Shown here piece after piece: positions 1 through 9,711 of a stretch of DNA of 64,000 nt (positions are counted from its first letter, which is position 1; the number at the start of each line of letters is the position of its first letter). A model generated the notes under the pieces. It did no database searches. It was not told the DNA's origin and saw only the letters and a list, made by a program, of their open reading frames with translations. Source of the stretch: Vesta saturnalis (lineage: Eukaryota > Arthropoda > Insecta > Coleoptera > Lampyridae); the NCBI GenBank assembly GCA_036346205.1, contig JARFJB010001981.1, positions 124,001-188,000 on the forward strand, written 5' to 3'. Made by a program: the position numbers and the translations under genes.

Positions 1-150
1 TCCATTAAGATTACATTATGTAACAATTTTCAGTTGTCTTGAAAATGAGAATAAACCTTCTCGAAAGCTCGACACATATCAAAGAGTCTGCTTAACCCTG
101 GCCTAATTAAACCTACATAAATTGACCGCCTCCTCAACAAACTGCTTTGA

Positions 151-181
<31 letters not shown>
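151..181. repeat. (AT)n/(GT)n microsatellite
   Basis: Simple AT run passing into GT. It lies downstream of the Penelope-like element in that element's own orientation and may mark its 3' insertion boundary. Bases 1-150 hold nothing I recognise. Confidence 0.9.
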
Positions 182-182
<1 letters not shown>

Positions 183-242
183 TTCTATGTAGATTTCCAC
201 AAGTATTCATGTTAAATAAGACAATTTTTCTTTAAAACTTGT

Positions 243-310
243 GTAAATAAACGTAAAATTAATTCAACGTTTCGGGAACGTGCTTTGTTCCCTTTGTCAA
301 GAATTTATTT
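243..310 (-). ncRNA. degenerate hammerhead-ribozyme-like motif of a Penelope-like element
   Basis: Read on the minus strand, the order is a CUGANGA-like box reading TTGACAA (300-294), a 6-bp stem GGGAAC/GTTCCC (292-287 with 279-274), GAAA (273-270), a 3-bp stem CGT/ACG (269-267 with 254-252) and then TTT. Penelope-like elements are known to carry hammerhead motifs with very short stem III in their terminal repeats, and this lies just 3' of the Penelope ORF in the same orientation. Two core positions differ from CUGANGA (C to U, G to A) and one extra A precedes stem II, so it is probably inactive. Confidence 0.45.
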
Positions 311-374
311 GACAATTACAGAAATTGAAATAAGGTAACTATTTTTAACAAGTACAAAATATGAAACAAGGTAA

Positions 375-1379
375 CTAATTTAATTTTAATCTGGACGAGT
401 GTGTTTGACTTCGGGTAGTTGGTCTAGTATGTGATGTAGAAGGTGCAGAAGTGGGGACGCCAGGAATAGTTGCAGCATAAGTGTTTGAAATTTCTGGAAG
501 ATTTGGAGTTGGTTGAAATGTAGAATCAACTTGTTTAATGATATTCTTCCAAATTTGTGGCATTCTAGAAGTGTCATCTCGTTTATTGAGGGCGTTTGGT
601 CTTCTTTCAATTTCAACTGCTTCTCTAATAATTCTTGCTTGTAAGGTATATAGAGGTGCAATTAAACGGATATTGTTGGTATTAATTTGGTGTCCTGTAT
701 CTAAATGATGTGTAGCTAAAGACGATGAAGGATTGTGCTGTTTAATTGCTAGTTGGTGTTCATCGGCTCTGGCATACAATATTCTGTTAGTTTGTCCTAT
801 ATAAGTTCTTCGACAGTTGTTGCACGGTATCTCATACACTCCTTGGCTTTCATTAGGAATTTTGTCTTTGGGGTTTCTTAAAAGTTGGGACAAAGTTGAA
901 TGTGGTTTGAATACCGGTCTGAAGTCGTTTTTGGGAAATTTCTTTGCTATTCTGTCTGTAATTCCCTTTATATAAGGTAGAATAACAGGAATCTTTCGTT
1001 CATTGTTTGACAAGTTATTATTTCTTGGTCTTCTTATTTCGTTGGTAATTTTCAATATTTCTTGATCTTTGTATCCATTTTGAACTAGTATTTTATTAAT
1101 TGTCTTCATCTCTTCCGTTCTAGAATTTTGGTCTGATAAGTGGTAAGAGCGGTATATCAAGGATTTCATAACGCTACGTAATTGACCAGGATGGTGATGC
1201 GAGAGAGAGTTCAAGTATCTATTCGTATGTGTTGGTTTTCGATAAACTTTGTGTGTAAATTTACCATTAGGAAGTCTTATTAGGGTGTCCAAAAAAGGGA
1301 GTGAATTATTTTCTTCAACTTCCATAGTAAATTTGATGTTGTCGTGAATGTTGTTAATATGTCCTAGAAAATGGTTCAA
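375..1379 (-). pseudogene. Penelope-like element, C-terminal reverse transcriptase plus GIY-YIG endonuclease (5'-truncated)
   Basis: A 334-residue open frame representing only the 3' part of a Penelope-like retroelement polyprotein. Residues 1-45 match the end of the reverse transcriptase core, with the FLDTL motif at 29-33. A linker follows, then a GIY-YIG endonuclease domain: GVYEIP at 180-185, a CxxC pair at 186-189, TYIGQT at 192-197, an Arg a few residues on, and a downstream Glu in the IIREAVEIE stretch. The family couples RT with this nuclease for target-primed insertion. The palm motif with the catalytic Asp pair is absent because the element is truncated at about 1379, where the frame runs straight into Harbinger sequence on the other strand. 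The surviving part is uninterrupted, so insertion may be fairly recent. A hammerhead-like relic lies just downstream. Confidence 0.85.
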
Positions 1380-1394
1380 GTTTCCTTTTCTTTG

Positions 1395-1799
1395 TCTACA
1401 AAATTAATGAAGCCCTATCCATTTCGTAACTTAAACCACGATTGTAAAATTTTTAATTATAGACTTTCTAGGGTACGTCGAATCATTGAAAATTCATTTG
1501 GGATTTTGGCCAATAGGTTCAGAATACTATTGAATCCCATTAACTTATCCCCCGAAAAAGTTGAATTAATAACACTGACTTACGTACTATTACACAATTT
1601 TCTTATAACGGAAAATAATAATTATTTTGAAACACCTATTAATGAAACTAGTAGCAGCATACGTTCGACAGAGTTGCTTAAAATTGGTAAACAAAGCTTG
1701 ATAAAATCAACAACGACGGCTCAGAAAGTTCGGGATGAATTTAAACATTTTTTCACATCTAACGAAGGAAAAGTCACATGGCAGGAGAAGCAATACTGA
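1395..1799 (+). pseudogene. PIF/Harbinger transposase, C-terminal fragment
   Basis: An open frame of about 135 residues matching the C-terminal end of HARBI1-like (DDE_Tnp_4) transposases. The family signature is visible: MKPYPFRNL, then NYRLSRVRRIIENSFGILAN, then LLHNFL. This region carries the last part of the catalytic fold around the third acidic residue. The first two catalytic positions lie upstream and are missing, because the Penelope-like element is inserted (or joined by deletion) at about 1379-1395. Transcription of this element would be convergent with the accessory gene at 1847-2470, the usual two-gene Harbinger arrangement. It cannot encode a working transposase as it stands. 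Confidence 0.8.
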
Positions 1800-1846
1800 A
1801 ACACAATATGTAATTAATTATTTTAATTTTGTAAAAGCTGTAATTG

Positions 1847-2470
1847 TTAGTCGGAGTTATCTAATATGTATGCATTGTTAACAGCATTTTGAATTTGTAA
1901 TTCTAAATCGTCACAAATTTGTTGATTTTTAATTTTTCTTTCTCCTTGTTGATTCTTGATGACATACAATTGGCCATTTTTGAAATAGCAGCAGAAGCTG
2001 TTTCCATCGCTACATCCTGCGATGTGTTTTGCTTTTGCTTACGTTTTCTATTGTTGAGCATTTCAACAGTAGGGAATGCGTTGCTACTTGTTGAAGGGGT
2101 GATCGGTGTTGCTGCCCTTGTCGATTCATCAGGAATTATTTCACTATCGATATCGTCATCTTCATTAACAGTCTTTAAATAAAAAATAAAGAATCTATTA
2201 CTTTTTATTCCTTTAAGATGACAATAAAATTTTAAAGGAAGTTAAAAATATAATTATGTATTACGTACTTCGTTTAAAAGTGCTTGGGATTGTTCGATTT
2301 CATCATCTAGATCCATGGAATCGGTCGCTGTACGCGGTTGAATTCCACTTCCCAATAAAAATTGTAAATTTGTGAAATGACATAAATTGGGTATGTATAT
2401 CTAAACATGATGTAGCTTAATAAAAGTTTAAGATTAATAACTCACTTACATCATCTTTTGTCCACGACAT
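1847..2470 (-). pseudogene. Harbinger accessory (Myb/MADF-like) protein, degenerate multi-exon
   Basis: Minus-strand coding remains of the second Harbinger gene, whose product normally binds DNA and helps import the transposase. A start at 2470 gives MSWTKDD followed directly by a GTAAGT donor. A second coding patch at about 2365-2270 ends in QSQALLNE followed by GTACGTA. A third runs from about 2173, is acidic then Ser/Thr-rich (NEDDDIDSEIIPDE, then TPITPSTSS), passes a basic RKRKQKQN patch, and ends at 1847 after a probable one-base frameshift near 1930. Most of the expected N-terminal DNA-binding fold is missing, so an internal deletion is likely. The reading rests on protein-like composition, splice signals and position opposite the transposase; the exon borders are approximate. 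Confidence 0.55.
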
Positions 2471-2479
2471 CGTATTACC

Positions 2480-3093
2480 TATTCCTATTACAAAGCAATC
2501 CAATACTAATGAAATAGTTTACAGTGGTTTAAACCATGAACTGAAGTTTAAACTTAACCTCACTGTGCAAAAAGAACAGGGAAGTAACAACATAACACAA
2601 AATGTTCTACTACGCCGAAAAATTGCGCACATGCATCTGTGCTATATTTTTGTACAAGAAATTGTACAAACGTGTGTGACACTATGAAAACTCAATCTGT
2701 ATAAGAAACTGTACGAAAACTTGTACAAGAACTTGTGTAGTGTCGTACAGGCTTTAGGTTGTTCTGTCTAGGGTATACAGGACGTTGATGAAAATGATTT
2801 TCGTATACAATTGACCATAACTTTTCAAATACCCTGTATAACGTAATGAAATTACGTTGGAAGAATGGGGGGGGGGGGGTGAGCTTAATCTAAATTTGAA
2901 ATAATATATAGGGTGTGCCATTTTAAAAAAAGTATGTTTGGTTCACCCTGGTAATATGTAACATCCTGTAAATACGAAAATAATTTTATAATGTGAAGTT
3001 TGAAGTTACCTATAATTTTTGTAAATAACTTTTTTGATATCTCCTTTAATAACGGATTTATCGTACTTCGACGCACTTATGCCGCACCCTGTA

Positions 3094-3096
<3 letters not shown>
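2480..3096. other. non-coding repeat debris
   Basis: No convincing gene. Holds a G homopolymer near 2868-2879 and several short ACCCTGTATA-type segments (2826, 3086) of the kind found at mariner ends. A 63-codon minus-strand frame here has no recognisable domain. Confidence 0.5.

Positions 3097-3135
<39 letters not shown>
3097..3135. repeat. (TA)n microsatellite
   Basis: Pure TA run directly after CACCCTGTATAAT, a mariner-type terminus. Confidence 0.95.
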
Positions 3136-3137
<2 letters not shown>

Positions 3138-3180
3138 TTATTAATATAAAGTTATTTGACGAATATTTAATAAAAAATTT

Positions 3181-3401
3181 TTTTTTCTCTTTCTCTTTCT
3201 TCACTATGGTACGTGTGTCAATAAAAACGAACTACAAACTTCAACATTTTCCGTATATTTCGAATACGGTTGTATTCATCGTCAGTGGAATTTAATTTAT
3301 TGTTAAATTCCACTGACGATGAATACAACCGTATTCAAATATAGGAAAATGTTGAAGTTTGTAGTTCGTTTTATTGACATACCATAGTGAAAAAGAGAAA
3401 A

Positions 3402-3405
<4 letters not shown>
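3181..3405. repeat. inverted pair of hammerhead-ribozyme-like units
   Basis: Two roughly 100-bp copies of one sequence face each other (arms about 3181-3295 and 3304-3405) around a short AT spacer, flanked by (TA)n on both sides. In the left copy, read on the minus strand, the order is CTGACGA (3285-3279), T, stem GAATAC-AACC-GTATTC (3277-3262), GAAA (3261-3258): a hammerhead core with the conserved boxes intact apart from one extra base before stem II. In the right copy (plus strand) the GAAA box has lost its G. Such motifs mark the terminal repeats of Penelope-like elements, so this may be a head-to-head pair of such ends without any coding part. Stem III and the cleavage site are not clear to me. 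Confidence 0.55.

Positions 3406-3406
<1 letters not shown>

Positions 3407-3450
<44 letters not shown>
3407..3450. repeat. (TA)n microsatellite
   Basis: Pure TA run bordering the inverted hammerhead-like pair on its right. Confidence 0.95.
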
Positions 3451-3453
<3 letters not shown>

Positions 3454-3907
3454 AACAATACCTGAAAACTGATGACAAAAAGCGCTGGTTTTTGTATTTA
3501 GCCCGCTGTTTGTTTAAGGTATTAATCGAGAACTGTAAATATATCCAACGATTATTAACAAAATCATTAAATTGTGGGAAAGAAAGGTGGAATTGTTTTA
3601 TCCCGCAACAAAGCTCAAAAGAAGATATTGAGAGAACAAAGGAAGCCAGGCGCCTGAAGTCGGCAGAGTAACGTGCGGCCCAGCCACGCTGTAATCATAT
3701 CATCAACTTTCACGAAATGACGGACAAGTAAGATTTCTTAACTGTGCAATAAAAACGATATCTTTTGTGTTTTATTTCTCTTTTAGCTATTCTTTTTCGT
3801 AACAATGTGTCCCTGACTTAAGTATCTCTCACATGTTTAAATTTGTCCTATTTTTAGTTTAAAAAACTACCTCACCTTCACTCAATTTAGCTAATAGAAG
3901 TACCATT
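3451..3907. other. unassigned, no supported gene
   Basis: A plus-strand frame continues out of the TA run to 3671 (basic, KEQYLKTDDKKRW and onward) but has no recognisable domain, and its 5' part is microsatellite. Not called as a gene. Confidence 0.4.
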
Positions 3908-4210
3908 TGACCTTGGTCTACAACAACCTATTATTCTTTCCACGAACTGATTCTATTTTTATATTTTTGAGAAATGTAATGTGATAACCCTGCAGGTCAA
4001 TAATCTTTGACCTTGAAAACGATTTTTAGATTTCTAAGAATTGTAATATGATAATGATGATGACCTTGCAGTTTCTATTTTAGTTTTAGATTTTGACCTT
4101 GACATTTCGACCTTGAATAGCTCCAAAAATTGAAATTTACCGCCAAAAGGTTGATCTTGAAGAGCTCCAAAAACTTCCATTTCTCACCACCAAAAGTCGA
4201 GTGACCTTGA
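3908..4210 (+). repeat. degenerate tandem repeat rich in TGACCTTG motifs
   Basis: TGACCTTG occurs at 3908, 4008, 4061, 4094 and 4202, with near-variants CGACCTTGA (4108) and TGATCTTGA (4152), all in one orientation. The later copies sit in a decayed repeat of about 45-50 bp that also carries AGCTCCAAAAA. TGACCTTGA is the complement of TCAAGGTCA, the FTZ-F1/ERR-type monomeric nuclear receptor site, so the block could bind such factors; that is inference. Confidence 0.6.
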
Positions 4211-4261
4211 TGTGGTCCAAAACCGACTATATATCAGTACTAATAGTTTATAAATGGTTTA

Positions 4262-4475
4262 AATAACAGTTTTAACGTCAAAGTGGAAAAGCACGGTTGT
4301 TCTAATGATATTGCCCTCGTGACACGCGGTTGAGGCAGGTTTGATTCCCGGTTCATGCAATTTTTTTTCTGTTAGGTTATGGTAGTTTTCTTTATCTAAT
4401 GTTAGGTTACTGTAGTTTTGTGTATCTAATCTATTTCTGTTAGGTTACATTAGTTTTGTTTATGTTTTTTTTTTC
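4262..4475 (+). mobile_element. tRNA-derived SINE, copy A
   Basis: Contains a box B-like GGTTTGATTCCC followed by ATGCAATTTTTTTT and then a tail built from repeats of GTTAGGTTACNGTAGTTTTG and TTTATCTAATC. The same parts in the same order occur in copies at 18085, 18424 and 19195, which defines the family. Box A is not clear here. Minus-strand copies carry a better box B. Confidence 0.65.
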
Positions 4476-4783
4476 TATTATCCCGCAGATTTTAGATTTT
4501 TATACGTAACCACGAACTTGTAAAACAAGGAAACGCGTGATTGGTCCGCATATATCGAGATTTAACCGCAAGTTTTTATTCCACTTACCTGTTGTGTTTA
4601 ATTCCCTAGCAATCGATTTCCATACTTAATCTTTATGATTAGCATCGCTGTACGTACTTATCTCTTTCAAAACTATATAGTTCAGGATCTTGCCTCACAA
4701 ATACTAGTAATATTACATTATTTATTTTAACAGAATTTTAAAATTTTAATTAAGAGAATGAACGTATGGAACGCCTCTTCAAT

Positions 4784-4998
4784 TCACACTAGCCGTACCG
4801 TTTCCGACACGTTTCAGCCTATCCCCCAAAAAGACGTATCGGAGTAATATGGATATGGAAGGGAGGCAGGCCGGTACATGAACGGATCGGAAAATGTGTA
4901 TACGCACGCCTTACGCGAAGGAGAGTTTTCAATTTCAGTAATTCAGTGAATGGTTACGGACGGGATATGGAACGGAAACGGAAAGTGCCATGTGAGGT
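4784..4998. mobile_element. MITE candidate with CCGTTTCCG-bearing inverted ends
   Basis: The left end TCACACTAGCCGTACCG and the reverse complement of the right end (TCACATGGCACTTTCCG) both continue into CCGTTTCCG-like sequence, an imperfect terminal inverted repeat of about 23 bp. No coding capacity between. The superfamily is not determinable and I could not fix a target duplication. Confidence 0.35.
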
Positions 4999-5023
4999 TA
5001 TACGGTAAGGTATTTACCTACGT

Positions 5024-5257
5024 GACAGTTTATGCACACATTTTTAAGATTTAACATTTATGATTTATGAAAAGTTAGTTTAACTTTAACTTTTTAAATC
5101 TTAAAAGTTACCTACGCAATCGCAGTAATTAGTCAGTCCCTTTTTATTTGGGGTTCCTTCTTTAAATATTGAATATTGCATAAACCGCGCACTAAATTTT
5201 TAAATCATAAATGTTAAATATTAAATTTTAAATCTTAAATGATGCACAAACCAGCCT
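5024..5257. mobile_element. AT-rich inverted-repeat MITE candidate
   Basis: The left arm begins AGTTTATGCACACATTTTTA and the right arm, reverse-complemented, begins GGTTTGTGCATCATTTAAGA. Both continue into AAGATTTAA and ACATTTATGATTTA segments. Arms of about 60-70 bp surround a short non-coding middle. Matches are imperfect, so it is an old copy. Confidence 0.45.
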
Positions 5258-5884
5258 TAAGAAGGAGATTGCATAATTAACCTAAATAAGTTATTATTAT
5301 TAAAATTATTTCATTTATTTTAATTTCCACTTGGTAGGTTGGAAGGTCGTGAGTTGTTCCACACCAGATATTTTATTTTCTGCATCTGAGCAATGTAACG
5401 TTTGGATTACAAAAAACAAAGCTATCGCTATTCTAAAGGTTCCAGTGTTCCTATTCTAAAGGTTATTAACGTAAGTCAAATGGGAAAATCGCCAGCCTTC
5501 TCTAAAACAGAAAAGACTGCTCTTGTTGTATTTTTCATAAGGCTTCGTGTATTCTTTTGGATAACTAGATTAAAATATTCTTTACGATACTACATTGGTT
5601 ATTTATTTATTTATATCGTTTTATTAGTGTGGCTAATCTTTGTTGTTCCTAGACAACAATTGTATTGTATTGACCTATATCTTACAAGATTTCGTACGTT
5701 GCCATATTTCGTTTAAACATTGTACACTCGTAACTCATACATTGTAGTTGGTCAATATTGAATGTAATTTTAAGCGAAGCTCAGGTCGAAACTAATGGAG
5801 CAATATTTGTGCTCTAGTAGAGTGTGAATATTTTTAATAAATTAAGGTTTACTGGTTCACTTCAATTTGTTCACAACACTATAA
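5258..5884. other. no gene recognised
   Basis: Contains a 104-codon plus-strand frame (5402-5716) with hydrophobic stretches but no recognisable family, no neighbour logic and AT-driven composition. I do not call it a gene. Confidence 0.4.
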
Positions 5885-6330
5885 AATCTTGAAGGGGTCT
5901 ATGCCACAACCTCCACTCATCACAACGCCCACTGCTTTTAAAAATTCTACTTTTATATTTGATCATAACCTCTACTGTGAACTGTGATCACAACGTTCAC
6001 TGTAGCTTTAGTCACAACTTCTACTCTAGCCGCAACATCCAGCAGTATCATCACAACTCTACCTTGATCACGACCTCTACCAACGCCTACTAATCATTTC
6101 GCCCACCGAAATTGATTGTACTGCTACTTTTATTTTACTGATCACAACACCCACCTTGAAAGTAGGTGACACAACTTCCACCGATGTCTACTGGTCGCAT
6201 GCCTCACTGCTGTTAATCATTACCTCCACTATTTGGCCGCAACGTCTACTTTTAGAACCGGTCAGAAACTCTAACTTAGTGGCTACATCCAACAGCGTTC
6301 TCGTAACATAACGACCACCGATTCATTTGC
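5885..6330. repeat. degenerate minisatellite of (A)TCACAACnTCTACT
   Basis: About 15-20 diverged copies of a short unit, for example CACAACCTCCACT, CACAACGCCCACT, CACAACTTCTACT and CGCAACGTCTACT, spaced 20-40 bp apart. It is the only C-rich, T-poor-strand patch in its surroundings. No open frame is maintained through it. Confidence 0.6.
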
Positions 6331-6553
6331 TTGTGATTTTACATTCATCACACATTACTATAAACACGAGTTACAATGTAATTCAACAATTTATTGTTTA
6401 ACAACACAAGCAGTAGCAGTAGTGGAACTACGAAAAATACCAACCATCAAATTAATAACCAATTACTAAATCAACTTTTTTTTCATATATTGACATTTTT
6501 CTTTAAATATTTAAGTTTCAGTTTCAATAAACTAAATAAACCTAAACAGTTAG

Positions 6554-6555
<2 letters not shown>

Positions 6556-6640
<85 letters not shown>
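6556..6640. repeat. (TA)n microsatellite
   Basis: Long TA run that ends exactly at a mariner-type terminus (CAGGGTGACCC at 6641). Confidence 0.95.
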
Positions 6641-8110
6641 CAGGGTGACCCAAACTCGATGGCCAGAACGAAAACAGCTGATTCCTCTGGTCAAAAGGTA
6701 CAAAAAATTGTTAATACAGGGTGTGTCTATTGTTAATGGTTTCCAAGATGTTAACTTTTTTTAATTTTTTTCTATTTCGTGGACTTATTTTTTAAATCAC
6801 GCTGTATCTTCCAAACTAGAAGAGTTACAAGAAAACACATTAGGAGAAATTTGTAGAAGATGAAATTGTCTTGAAGAGTATTGAATTCATTCGAGACAAA
6901 CTTATCATTCCACATTTTTAATGACATAATGAATTCAGAAATGATTTTTTTTCAAATCCCAAGACAAATTTCCAAGAGGAATATTTTTCCAATAGAGATG
7001 GATTTGATACATGGCCGATAAAGGAAAAACTTCCTTTTTTCATAAGCTTCACAACGATATGAAAAAAACTTATGGTTGACGTACTAATTACTGAATTGTT
7101 ACAGGAATACACCTCAGGAAAAACTTTTAGAGCATAAAATTACCTTCAAAAATATGGTAGAGTAGATGAGAATTGACGATTTGTGCCTCACTTTTCAATC
7201 AATCTGTACATTTTCGGCAAGAAATACGTCTCCTTTACTGATATCTTTTCATCACCGTAGCAACGACTTGACATTAGTAAGTTAGTTGTCAAAATTTGTT
7301 TGCTATTACAGTTTTGCTGATTTCAATACGAGTTCTTTCTGTTGTAGTGATATTGTAATTTAGTTTTTGAGACGTTCTTGTTCTTGTTATTATTATTGTT
7401 CTTGTTCGTGTTCGTGTTTTCCTTCCTGAGTCATGTTTTCAAATGTAGAATATGCCGATATTCATTATTATTATGGTGTTGCCAAACGAAATGCGAGTGA
7501 GGCTGCTAGACTGTATGCAGCTGCTTTCCCAAGAAGAATTCATCCAGAAAGGAGAGTTTCCTCTAGAGTACACACTGCTCTAAGAGAGAGAGGATCTCTT
7601 AGGATCCTAAGAGATCAAGAGGAATTTCATAATGTTGAGAGGATTGACGACGTAATCCAGCATTTCGAAGCAAATCCTGAGACTAGCTTGCGGCGGTCAT
7701 CCAATGTATTGCAGATGCCACGAGAAACAATACGGAGAACTGTTAAGGCTGACGGAAGACGTGCGTATCACGTGACGGGAGTTCAAGAACTTTTAGATGG
7801 AGATCTAGATCGGCGGATTGAGTTTTGCCAATGGTATCTTAATTCAGTTAGGAATGATCGAGATTTCCAAAAAGCAATCTTGTGGACGGATGAGACCACC
7901 TTTACAAGGTCAGGCATTTTCAATATCCATAACACGCACGTCTGGGCACATGAGAACCCACATACTATGACACCAAATAGCTTTCAATTAAATTGAACTG
8001 TTCATCAACCAATATCTCGAAAACGGTTGATCTGAGAGGCATCGATCAAGTATATCTTTTTTGCTTAGAACTGAAAAGGGAACAAACTAATTCAAACGGA
8101 ACGTCAATAT
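6641..8110 (+). mobile_element. mariner-like element 1, 3'-deleted
   Basis: Starts with a mariner-type terminus CAGGGTGACCCAAACTCG directly after (TA)n, consistent with TA target choice. It carries a long non-coding leader (6660-7430), the transposase remnant at 7433-7975 and a short 3' tail (CAATATCTCGAAAACGG near 8010). The matching right terminus is not found, so the right border is approximate. Confidence 0.55.
7433..7975 (+). pseudogene. mariner-like (IS630-Tc1-mariner) transposase, N-terminal half
   Basis: About 180 codons. Residues 1-60 are an N-terminal helix-turn-helix of the DUF4817 type (FSNVEYADIHYYYGVAK, then ARLYAAAFPRR). A second helix-rich region follows (IQHFEANPETSLRRSS), and the catalytic domain begins with DRRIEFCQWYL and the first catalytic Asp in ILWTDETTF. 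Family members continue for another 150-180 residues with two more acidic positions. Here the frame breaks after HENPH and the following bases resemble 3' subterminal sequence, so an internal deletion removed the rest. It is related to, but a different subfamily from, the copy at 8583-9711. It cannot be catalytic. Confidence 0.8.
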
Positions 8111-8114
8111 ACCG

Positions 8115-8401
8115 GGTGGTAAAAAAGTTAAGGCCAATTAACTTTTAGCATACCAGGCAGCATCAAAATCAATAAAATATTTAAGTTTCTCGACCACAAA
8201 AACCCCTGTGCTCCAAATTTTAGGACCATATTCAAATTTGTTCGCAAAATATCGCCATAAAACCGAGGGAAATAAAATTTTTTCACACCCTGTAGGTCCT
8301 AAACGAAGCGTTTCCGGACCTGGGTTTATATGAACTTTTTTTCTTATTTTTGGGCCTAGAATCACTACGCAAAGTTTGTCCGTAGAATTTCTGGACACCC
8401 C

Positions 8402-8404
<3 letters not shown>
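8115..8404 (-). mobile_element. mariner-type non-coding end fragment
   Basis: On the minus strand it begins GGGGTGTCCAGAAATTC at 8403, next to (TA)n, and continues with sequence typical of the leader of mariner-like elements. No transposase frame. It probably represents an end left by deletion, or a short non-autonomous copy. Confidence 0.4.

Positions 8405-8466
<62 letters not shown>
8405..8466. repeat. (TA)n microsatellite
   Basis: Pure TA run between two mariner-like sequences of opposite orientation. It creates spurious Tyr-Ile frames on both strands. Confidence 0.95.
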
Positions 8467-8470
<4 letters not shown>

Positions 8471-8582
8471 TAATAGAAGCAGGCAGTGGAAACAGATACC
8501 TAAACAAAACATGCATAATCCTCAAATTGTCAATAGTTGTCAATACTTTCGCGTTACTTTAAGCAATTCTTGTGCTTTCAAA

Positions 8583-9711
8583 ATGCGTTTTACAAATAAT
8601 GAAGCTGTTGATATACTTGCGGTTTATTTTGAATGTCTTCAGAATGCCGCAGTAGCTAAAAGAGTTTACGCGGCTCGATATCCAAATCGGCGTCCTTGCG
8701 ATGTAAGAGTTTTTCCCCGATTAGTGGCGAGCTTACGAGCCAATGGTAGTTTTTGGCCTACGTTTCAACGGAAAAGAATTGGAAGAACACAAGAAAATAT
8801 TAACCGTGTACTAGGCTACATTGAAGGAAATCCTCATGTTAGCGCCAAGAGCATTATCCACTTAGTTGGGAATATCACGGACAACGGTTCAAAATATTTT
8901 GAAGGACCATAGGTAAGTTCTAATGGCCATCAAAATATATAGGTATTCGATTAAATTTTTTTTAATTACTCTAAGAATGCGCCCATATCATGTCGTTTTG
9001 CATCAGGCCTTGAAAGAGGAAGATTTTGATCGAAGGTTAGACTATTGCCATTGGATGTTAGGCATGATACGCGAAAATAGAGAATTTTTATTTCAAATTC
9101 TTTGGACCGATGAAGCCACCTTCAGTAGTGACGGGAGAGTCAATCTGCACAATATGCATTATTGGTCTGCAGAAAATCCCCGTTGGTTGCGTGAAGTTCA
9201 GCGCCAAGGACGTTGTAGTTTAAATGTATGGTGTGGCATACTGGGAGGCAGAATTATTGGGCCATATTTTTCCGAGCAACCCCTAAATGGCAATGTATTT
9301 CTTGACTTTTTGACCAATCAATTACCGTTGTTGTTGGAAGATGTGCCTCTAGAAACAAGGCAAAAATTGTTTTTGCAGTTGGATGATTACCCAGCACATT
9401 TTGCTATTAATGTGCGAGAGCATATTAATGCAGTATTTCAACAGCGGTGGATTGGAAGAGGAAGTCTGTTTCCATGGCCTGTGCGATCGCCAGACTTAAC
9501 TTGCCTCGATTTTTATTTATGGGGGCGCTTAAAGGACATTGTGTTTCGGACTCAACCTACTACTAAAGAAGATATGAAAAACCAGATTCGTAACGCAATA
9601 CGTAATATACCGAGAGCCGAAATTGAAGCTGCAGTTTTGTCTAGTCATGAGAGGCTACAGCAATGCATAGAGCGTGATGGTCAGCATTTCGAGAATTTAC
9701 GGGGGCATTAA
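8583..9711 (+). pseudogene. mariner-like transposase (DD41D spacing), one intron, one frameshift
   Basis: Nearly complete transposase. The start at 8583 opens MRFTNNEAVDILAVYF, a DUF4817-like helix-turn-helix. The frame breaks once, at an apparent extra A at 8871-8872; the shifted frame then reaches AAGGACCATAG and a GTAAGT donor at 8913. A 63-bp intron (8913-8975) ends in CTAAG, and exon 2 resumes with MRPYHVVLHQAL. The catalytic residues are visible: WTDEATF, QLDDYPAHF and SPDLTCLDFYLWG. I count 41 residues between the second and third Asp, as in DD41D elements. The C-terminus ends ERDGQHFENLRGH. Only the single-base shift spoils it, so the copy is young or the base is an assembly error. 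Confidence 0.8.

Noticed and set aside
1919..2182. 87-codon plus-strand frame
   Set aside because: It is the complement of the Harbinger accessory protein remnant, which has the more protein-like composition and splice signals.
3387..3671. 94-codon frame starting in a TA run
   Set aside because: The first third is microsatellite read as Tyr-Ile and the remainder has no recognisable domain.
5402..5716. 104-codon frame with hydrophobic stretches
   Set aside because: AT-rich DNA readily encodes such stretches, and there is no family pattern or gene context.
5885..6330. CRISPR-like array
   Set aside because: Units are short, diverged and irregularly spaced, with no cas genes; it is a decayed minisatellite.
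8138..8543. Minus- and plus-strand frames crossing 8405-8466
   Set aside because: They are open only because TA repeats lack stops in those frames. Only the plus-strand part from 8583 is real transposase.
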